Below, piece by piece: positions 6,686-6,926 of a stretch of DNA of 6,926 bases. The translations under genes were made by a program, and so were the position numbers. The notes below the pieces were generated by a model that was not told the DNA's origin, made no database searches, and worked only from the letters and a program-made list of their open reading frames with translations. Where the stretch lies: the NCBI GenBank assembly GCA_021443625.1, contig JABUTP010000058.1:6291-13216 (forward strand). The letters are read 5' to 3'. Source of the DNA: Bacteroidales bacterium. Lineage in GTDB: Bacteria; Bacteroidota; Bacteroidia; Bacteroidales; UBA932. Position 1 is the stretch's first letter, and each line of letters starts with the position of its first letter.

Positions 6686-6700
6686 GACAAATTTATCATA
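6668..6700 (-). promoter_or_regulatory. Possible ilvE promoter overlapping the palindrome
   Basis: On the minus strand, TAAATTTG (6668-6675) is a perfect match to the -7 TAnnTTTG box. TATG (6697-6700), 21 bases upstream, is a one-mismatch version of TTTG. Transcription would start near 6662, giving a leader of about 44 bases. The -7 box lies inside the right arm of the inverted repeat, so a protein bound to the palindrome would block it. The weak -33 box and the AT-rich background keep confidence low. A second TAAATTTG (6688-6695) has no good -33 partner. Confidence 0.4.
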
Positions 6701-6926
6701 AATTTCTAAAAATACCATACACTGCACTGCCGGAGCCGCTCATTGCGGCATAGACCGCACCTTTGGCATACATTTCCTCCTTGATGGCAGCTATGCGGGG
6801 GTGCTTGGGGAAGACCGATTTCTCAAAATCGTTGACAAGCAACTCCTTCCACTCCGCTATGGGTCTTCGCAGGATATCCTCCACTGCTGTTTCGGGTTCC
6901 GCCGGAACCACCGAAGCATACGCCTC
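6696..6926 (-). CDS. ispE: 4-diphosphocytidyl-2-C-methyl-D-erythritol kinase, C-terminal part (5' end outside window)
   Basis: IspE is a GHMP-family kinase that phosphorylates CDP-methylerythritol with ATP, in the MEP pathway to isoprenoid precursors. Only the last 76 residues are visible. They start with EAYASVVP, the IspE region usually written AEAYAGV.P, and continue through NDFEKSVFPKHPRIAAIKEE. They end with the third GHMP motif MSGSGSAVYGIF close to the C-terminus. The frame is open to the window edge, so the GTG at 6909-6911 is an internal codon. The stop TGA is at 6696-6698. The gene points towards ilvE and may be cotranscribed with it through the palindrome. Confidence 0.92.
   Translation of the reverse strand, partial: EAYASVVPAEPETAVEDILRRPIAEWKELLVNDFEKSVFPKHPRIAAIKEEMYAKGAVYAAMSGSGSAVYGIFRNL

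Overview
This window looks like chromosomal DNA from a Bacteroidota bacterium, most likely order Bacteroidales. Three things point there. The proteins resemble Bacteroidales versions (LolC/E-type permease, SufB and SufC, long-form IlvE, IspE). No gene start has a convincing Shine-Dalgarno site. The intergenic regions carry the Bacteroidetes promoter pattern TTTG-N(19-21)-TAnnTTTG. Coding DNA is of intermediate GC, while the gaps between genes are AT-rich. No rRNA, tRNA, CRISPR array, IS element or phage gene was seen. The window is gene-dense, with no non-coding stretch over about 140 bases.

Layout, left to right. (1) 1-550, plus: the 3' end of a LolC/LolE-family lipoprotein-release permease. 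(2) 511-3993, minus: a tight operon in the order sufB, pnuC, sufC, sufD. Its junctions are 2 bases, TAATG and TGATG, and its last gene overlaps the permease tail to tail. (3) 3994-4134: a divergent promoter region. (4) 4135-5564, plus: a small VanZ-like membrane protein followed by a ThiL-like protein. (5) 5602-6618, minus: ilvE, the branched-chain aminotransferase. (6) 6619-6695: a short AT-rich gap holding a 39-base near-perfect palindrome. (7) 6696-6926, minus: the 3' end of ispE.

How the genes fit together. SufB, SufC and SufD form the scaffold that builds Fe-S clusters. The cysteine desulfurase (SufS) and its sulfur-transfer partner are not in the window. A nicotinamide riboside/mononucleotide-type transporter, PnuC, sits inside the operon and would be made together with the scaffold. 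NAD synthesis from aspartate depends on the Fe-S enzyme NadA, so joint expression with a salvage transporter makes sense, but this is inference. IspE and IlvE belong to pathways whose other steps commonly use Fe-S enzymes (IspG, IspH, IlvD), which may be coincidence.

The points most worth a second look are: the ThiL homologue that has lost nearly all recognisable metal- and ATP-binding motifs yet keeps an intact frame; pnuC inside the suf operon; a SufD about half normal length; the palindrome upstream of ilvE; and a sufB promoter so close to the start codon that the mRNA should be almost leaderless.
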